From contig CABUQK010000084.1 in assembly GCA_902493615.1 (NCBI GenBank), positions 1 to 9,138 of the forward strand: a DNA stretch of 9,138 nucleotides, given 5' to 3'. This DNA is from an uncultured Collinsella sp. Its GTDB lineage: Bacteria; Actinomycetota; Coriobacteriia; Coriobacteriales; Coriobacteriaceae. A program made the translations under genes and the position numbers. Below are positions 4,741 through 9,138 of this stretch, piece by piece. The notes under the pieces were generated by a model that had not been told where the DNA came from, searched no databases, and saw only the letters and a list, made by a program, of their open reading frames with translations. Numbering within the stretch: the first letter of the stretch is position 1; each line of letters opens with the position of its first letter.

Positions 4741-6318
4741 ATGGAAACTCGGGACGAGCCGTCTATCCATCTACGGCGCAGCCCCTTATTCAAAAGGACG
4801 GTGAGTGCATCCATGGAGCGTGCAAGCGGTGTTCTGATGCCCGTTTCGTCATTGCCCGGACCATACGGAATCGGCGGCTTTGGCTGGAATGCCTACGACT
4901 TCGTCGATTTTCTCGCCTCGTGCAAACAACATTACTGGCAGATTCTGCCCCTTACGACGACCAGCTATGGCGATTCGCCCTATCAGTCGTTCTCGGCCCG
5001 CGCAGGCAACCCCAACTTTATCGACTTTGCCGAGCTTATCGAGGCAGGGTATCTGGAGCAGCGCGATATCGATGGCGTGTATCTGGGCTCCGACCCCAAC
5101 AGCGTTGACTATGGCGCGATTTTTAGCGGTCGCCGCCAGATTCTCGACCGTGCCGCCGAACGCTTCGCCTCCAACAAGCCAGCCGATTTCGACGACTTTG
5201 TCCAAACCAACGAAGACTGGCTCATTCCCTACTGCGAGTTCATGACCGTCAAAGAGGAGTGCGGTCTCAAGGCGTTTTGGGAGTGGCCCGCGGAGCTCCG
5301 CACCCGCGGCGAGGCTTCCGCCAAGGTCTGCGCCGACCATCCGGCGCGTATGCTCTACCACCAGATGACGCAGTACTTCTTCGATCGCCAGTGGAGCCGC
5401 CTCAAGGCCTATGCCAACGAGCGCGACATTCTCATCATCGGCGACCTGCCCATCTATGTCTCGCGTGACTCCGTCGAGATGTGGGCGACGCCTGAGCTCT
5501 TTAAGATCGACGCCGCCGGCAATCCGGTGAGCGTCGCCGGCACGCCGCCCGACCAGTTCTCGGCCACCGGCCAGTACTGGGGCAACCCCATCTACGACTG
5601 GGACGCCATGGAGTCCGACGGCTTCTCCTGGTGGGAGGGCCGCATTCGCGCCGCCCTCGACATGTACGACGTCATCCGCCTGGATCACTTCCGCGGCTTC
5701 GAGGCCTATTGGGAGGTGCCGTTCTCCTCACCCGATTCGTCCTACGGTTCGTGGACGCAGGGTCCCGGCCTCAAGTTCTTCAAGACGCTCGAGGAAAAGC
5801 TCGGCACGCTGCCCATCATCGCCGAGGACCTGGGCTTCCTCACCCCCGGCGTCATCGACATGCGCGACAACTCGGGCTTCCCCGGCATGAAGATCCTGCA
5901 GTTTGCCTTTGAGGGCACCAACTCGTACTACCTGCCGCATAACTACATCGCCAACACCGTCGCCTATGTGGGCACCCACGACAACGAGACGGCGCGCGGT
6001 TGGTTTGAGGGAACGGCTACCCCGCGTCAGCGCGAGCAGGCAGCCCTGTACACCCATCAGCAGGCCGGCGAACCCATGACAGATGCACTCAATCGCACCA
6101 TCGCCGCCAGCGTGAGCGACACGTGCATCTACACCATGCAGGATTTGCTCAACTTGGGCAACGAGGCGCGCATCAACACCCCTGCCACGCTGGGCGGCAA
6201 CTGGACCTGGCGCATGCTCGACGGCGCCATCACCCGCGAGCTCGAGCACAAGCTCACCGACTGGACCGAGACCTACTTCCGTATCCCGTCGGAAGCCGAA
6301 ATCGAGCTTCCTCAATAG
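4741..6318 (+). CDS. malQ: 4-alpha-glucanotransferase (amylomaltase, GH77)
   Basis: This enzyme transfers alpha-1,4-glucan segments between maltodextrins, releasing glucose and building chains long enough for phosphorylase; it is cytoplasmic. The GH77 family is clear: an N-terminal ASGVLMPVSSLPGPYGIGGFG block, PDQFSATGQYWGNPIYDW (the 250s loop region), the catalytic nucleophile Asp315 in IRLDHFRG, the acid/base Glu362 in IIAEDLG, and the third essential Asp414 in GTHDNET. The length of 525 residues is normal for bacterial amylomaltase. Start choice is uncertain: ATG 4741 has AGGGA eight bases upstream, but the first 24 residues (polar, basic) are outside the family domain. ATG 4813 begins just before the conserved block; its AAGGA lies about 14 bases away, rather far. 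From 4813 the length would be 501. A terminator-like hairpin separates it from glgP, its functional partner 128 bases downstream. Codon use is strongly GC-rich, as in the host core genome. Confidence 0.95.
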   Translation: METRDEPSIHLRRSPLFKRTVSASMERASGVLMPVSSLPGPYGIGGFGWNAYDFVDFLASCKQHYWQILPLTTTSYGDSPYQSFSARAGNPNFIDFAELIEAGYLEQRDIDGVYLGSDPNSVDYGAIFSGRRQILDRAAERFASNKPADFDDFVQTNEDWLIPYCEFMTVKEECGLKAFWEWPAELRTRGEASAKVCADHPARMLYHQMTQYFFDRQWSRLKAYANERDILIIGDLPIYVSRDSVEMWATPELFKIDAAGNPVSVAGTPPDQFSATGQYWGNPIYDWDAMESDGFSWWEGRIRAALDMYDVIRLDHFRGFEAYWEVPFSSPDSSYGSWTQGPGLKFFKTLEEKLGTLPIIAEDLGFLTPGVIDMRDNSGFPGMKILQFAFEGTNSYYLPHNYIANTVAYVGTHDNETARGWFEGTATPRQREQAALYTHQQAGEPMTDALNRTIAASVSDTCIYTMQDLLNLGNEARINTPATLGGNWTWRMLDGAITRELEHKLTDWTETYFRIPSEAEIELPQ

Positions 6319-6366
6319 GAGCTACCGCGCCCGACCCCTCCCCACCGTGCGGACGCGCTTGCTTTT

Positions 6367-6406
6367 CCCGCGCGAGGCCACCCCAATCCCCTCGCGCGGG
6401 CTTCTT
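6367..6406 (+). terminator. Hairpin terminator after malQ
   Basis: A perfect 11-base stem CCCGCGCGAGG / CCTCGCGCGGG with a 12-base loop is followed by CTTCTT. It begins 49 bases after the malQ stop. The pyrimidine tail is mixed rather than pure T, so termination may be partial and allow read-through into glgP, which has no obvious promoter of its own. Confidence 0.65.
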
Positions 6407-6436
6407 ATGAATTGCAGACATGAAACAACCCATCAC

Positions 6437-6441
6437 AGGAG
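6437..6441 (+). promoter_or_regulatory. Ribosome-binding site that decides the glgP start
   Basis: AGGAG stands five bases before the ATG at 6447. It lies inside the coding frame if translation were to start at the earlier ATG 6420, which has no Shine-Dalgarno, so 6447 is preferred. Confidence 0.75.
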
Positions 6442-6446
6442 AAAAC

Positions 6447-8714
<2,268 letters not shown>

Positions 8715-8743
8715 TTTCGTTTCCTTTACCCATCCTCTTGAAA

Positions 8744-8774
8744 GCGGAGTCGTGGCAACACGGCTCCGTTTTTT
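8744..8774 (+). terminator. Rho-independent terminator after glgP
   Basis: A ten-pair stem CGGAGTCGTG / CACGGCTCCG (one G-T wobble) closes on a GCAA tetraloop and is followed by six T. It begins 30 bases after the glgP stop. This is a textbook intrinsic terminator. Confidence 0.92.
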
Positions 8775-8814
8775 GTGCCCGCACGTTACCCTGTGACCCG
8801 ACTCGGCCAAACAA

Positions 8815-9030
8815 TCTCGATCTGTAACAACTACTCGGTAAAAACGGTCCCAGCTGTTACAGATTGAGACATACCGGCCCCTCCCCTTGGGTTTATCTCG
8901 ATCTGTAACATCTAGCAGCTGAAATTCACCTTTGGTGTTACAGATTTAGATGAAATGGTTAGCTCAGCGGAACCGTCTCGATCTGTAACATCTAACGTCC
9001 GAAATCAGCCTCACCCGTTACAGATCGAGA
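8815..9030. repeat. Array of three 55-base palindromic units (six alternating 15-base arms)
   Basis: The units lie at 8815-8869, 8896-8950 and 8976-9030. Each has a left arm TCTCGATCTGTAACA (identical in all three) and a right arm that is its near-perfect inverse (one, two and one differences), around a 25-base middle. The gaps between units are 26 and 25 bases. The six arms therefore begin at 8815, 8855, 8896, 8936, 8976 and 9016, a pitch of 40-41 bases with orientation alternating each time. The middles vary but share CTA at positions 2-4 and AAA at 12-14; the gaps between units share nothing obvious. The layout resembles REPIN-type elements (paired inverted REP sequences) or a row of palindromic protein sites more than a CRISPR array, whose repeats are direct and longer. 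The array lies between the glgP terminator and an insertion-sequence end, with no gene inside. Confidence 0.9.
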
Positions 9031-9083
9031 CAAACGACCGGTCAGACAGCCCCAACACAAAGAAAGGCTCCCCTCTCGCCCAG

Positions 9084-9138
9084 TGAACTGCACCCCAAAA
9101 CTTGGACGGCTTAAATAAGAACTACGCCGCAAGGGACT
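9084..9138 (-). mobile_element. IS3-family (IS150-like) element end, continuing off the right edge
   Basis: TGAACTGCACCCCAAAACTT followed by GGAC closely resembles the terminal inverted repeat of IS150-group elements, which begin TG and carry CTGCACCC and TTGGAC blocks. On the minus strand the sequence just inside reads Ser-Leu-Ala-Ala-stop, as at the C-terminus of many IS3-family OrfB transposases. This is therefore probably the right end of an element whose genes lie beyond the window. Confidence 0.6.
9122..9138 (-). CDS. Last codons of a probable IS3-family OrfB transposase (partial)
   Basis: The minus strand reads TCC CTT GCG GCG TAG at the window edge, giving the C-terminal residues SLAA and a stop 38 bases inside the element end. 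Only four complete codons are visible, so the assignment rests on the adjoining inverted repeat rather than on protein similarity. Confidence 0.4.

Noticed and set aside
4849..5688. Long minus-strand open frame (279 codons) opposite malQ
   Set aside because: It lies antisense to a clearly conserved gene, arises from GC-rich third positions, and has low-complexity Val/Gly/Ala/Asp composition and no ribosome-binding site.
6420..6446. Upstream ATG as the glgP start
   Set aside because: It has no Shine-Dalgarno, and the clear AGGAG lies between it and the ATG at 6447.
8815..9030. CRISPR array
   Set aside because: The repeated arms are 15 bases and alternate in orientation, there are only three units, and no cas genes are present; palindromic units fit better.

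Overview
The window looks like a chromosomal segment of a high-GC Coriobacteriia member, most probably Collinsella or a close relative. I infer this from the codon style, the protein flavour and the insertion-sequence types; no database was consulted. It has three parts. The left third (about 1-3740) is lower in GC and is a decaying accessory locus. The middle (about 3741-4740) is an insertion-sequence graveyard. The right half (4741-8774) is two intact core glycan-metabolism genes, followed by an unusual repeat array and the end of a second insertion sequence.

Left part. On the minus strand, read right to left, lie a small DUF3784-like membrane protein (2389-2027), an ABC exporter (1944-328) interrupted by an in-frame TGA, and the start of another membrane protein that runs off the left edge (207-1). 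On the plus strand are the 3' two thirds of a radical SAM peptide-maturase gene (2417-3226) that has lost the region encoding its iron-sulfur cluster motif. Thirteen bases later comes a 60-residue, cysteine-free, Val/Ala-rich peptide with an excellent ribosome-binding site (3239-3421). Maturase, short peptide and exporter together look like a broken RiPP (ribosomally made, modified peptide) cluster. The product type is not one I recognise.

Middle. Positions 3785-4534 (minus) hold an IS110-family transposase relic with two frameshifts and no C-terminal half. It abuts, around 3746-3788, what may be the end of an unrelated element. Upstream of it are a long hairpin (4602-4650) and an inverted repeat (4701-4719) just ahead of malQ.

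Right part. malQ (4-alpha-glucanotransferase) and glgP (glycogen/maltodextrin phosphorylase) lie in tandem, each followed by a convincing hairpin. Together they would break down maltodextrin or glycogen: MalQ rebuilds longer chains from short ones, and GlgP releases glucose-1-phosphate from chain ends.

Downstream of glgP, 8815-9030 carries six 15-base arms in alternating orientation at an almost exact 40-base pitch, which can be read as three 55-base palindromic units. An IS3-family (IS150-like) end begins at 9084 and continues off the right edge. The two observations most worth a second look are this array and the orphaned peptide/maturase pair.
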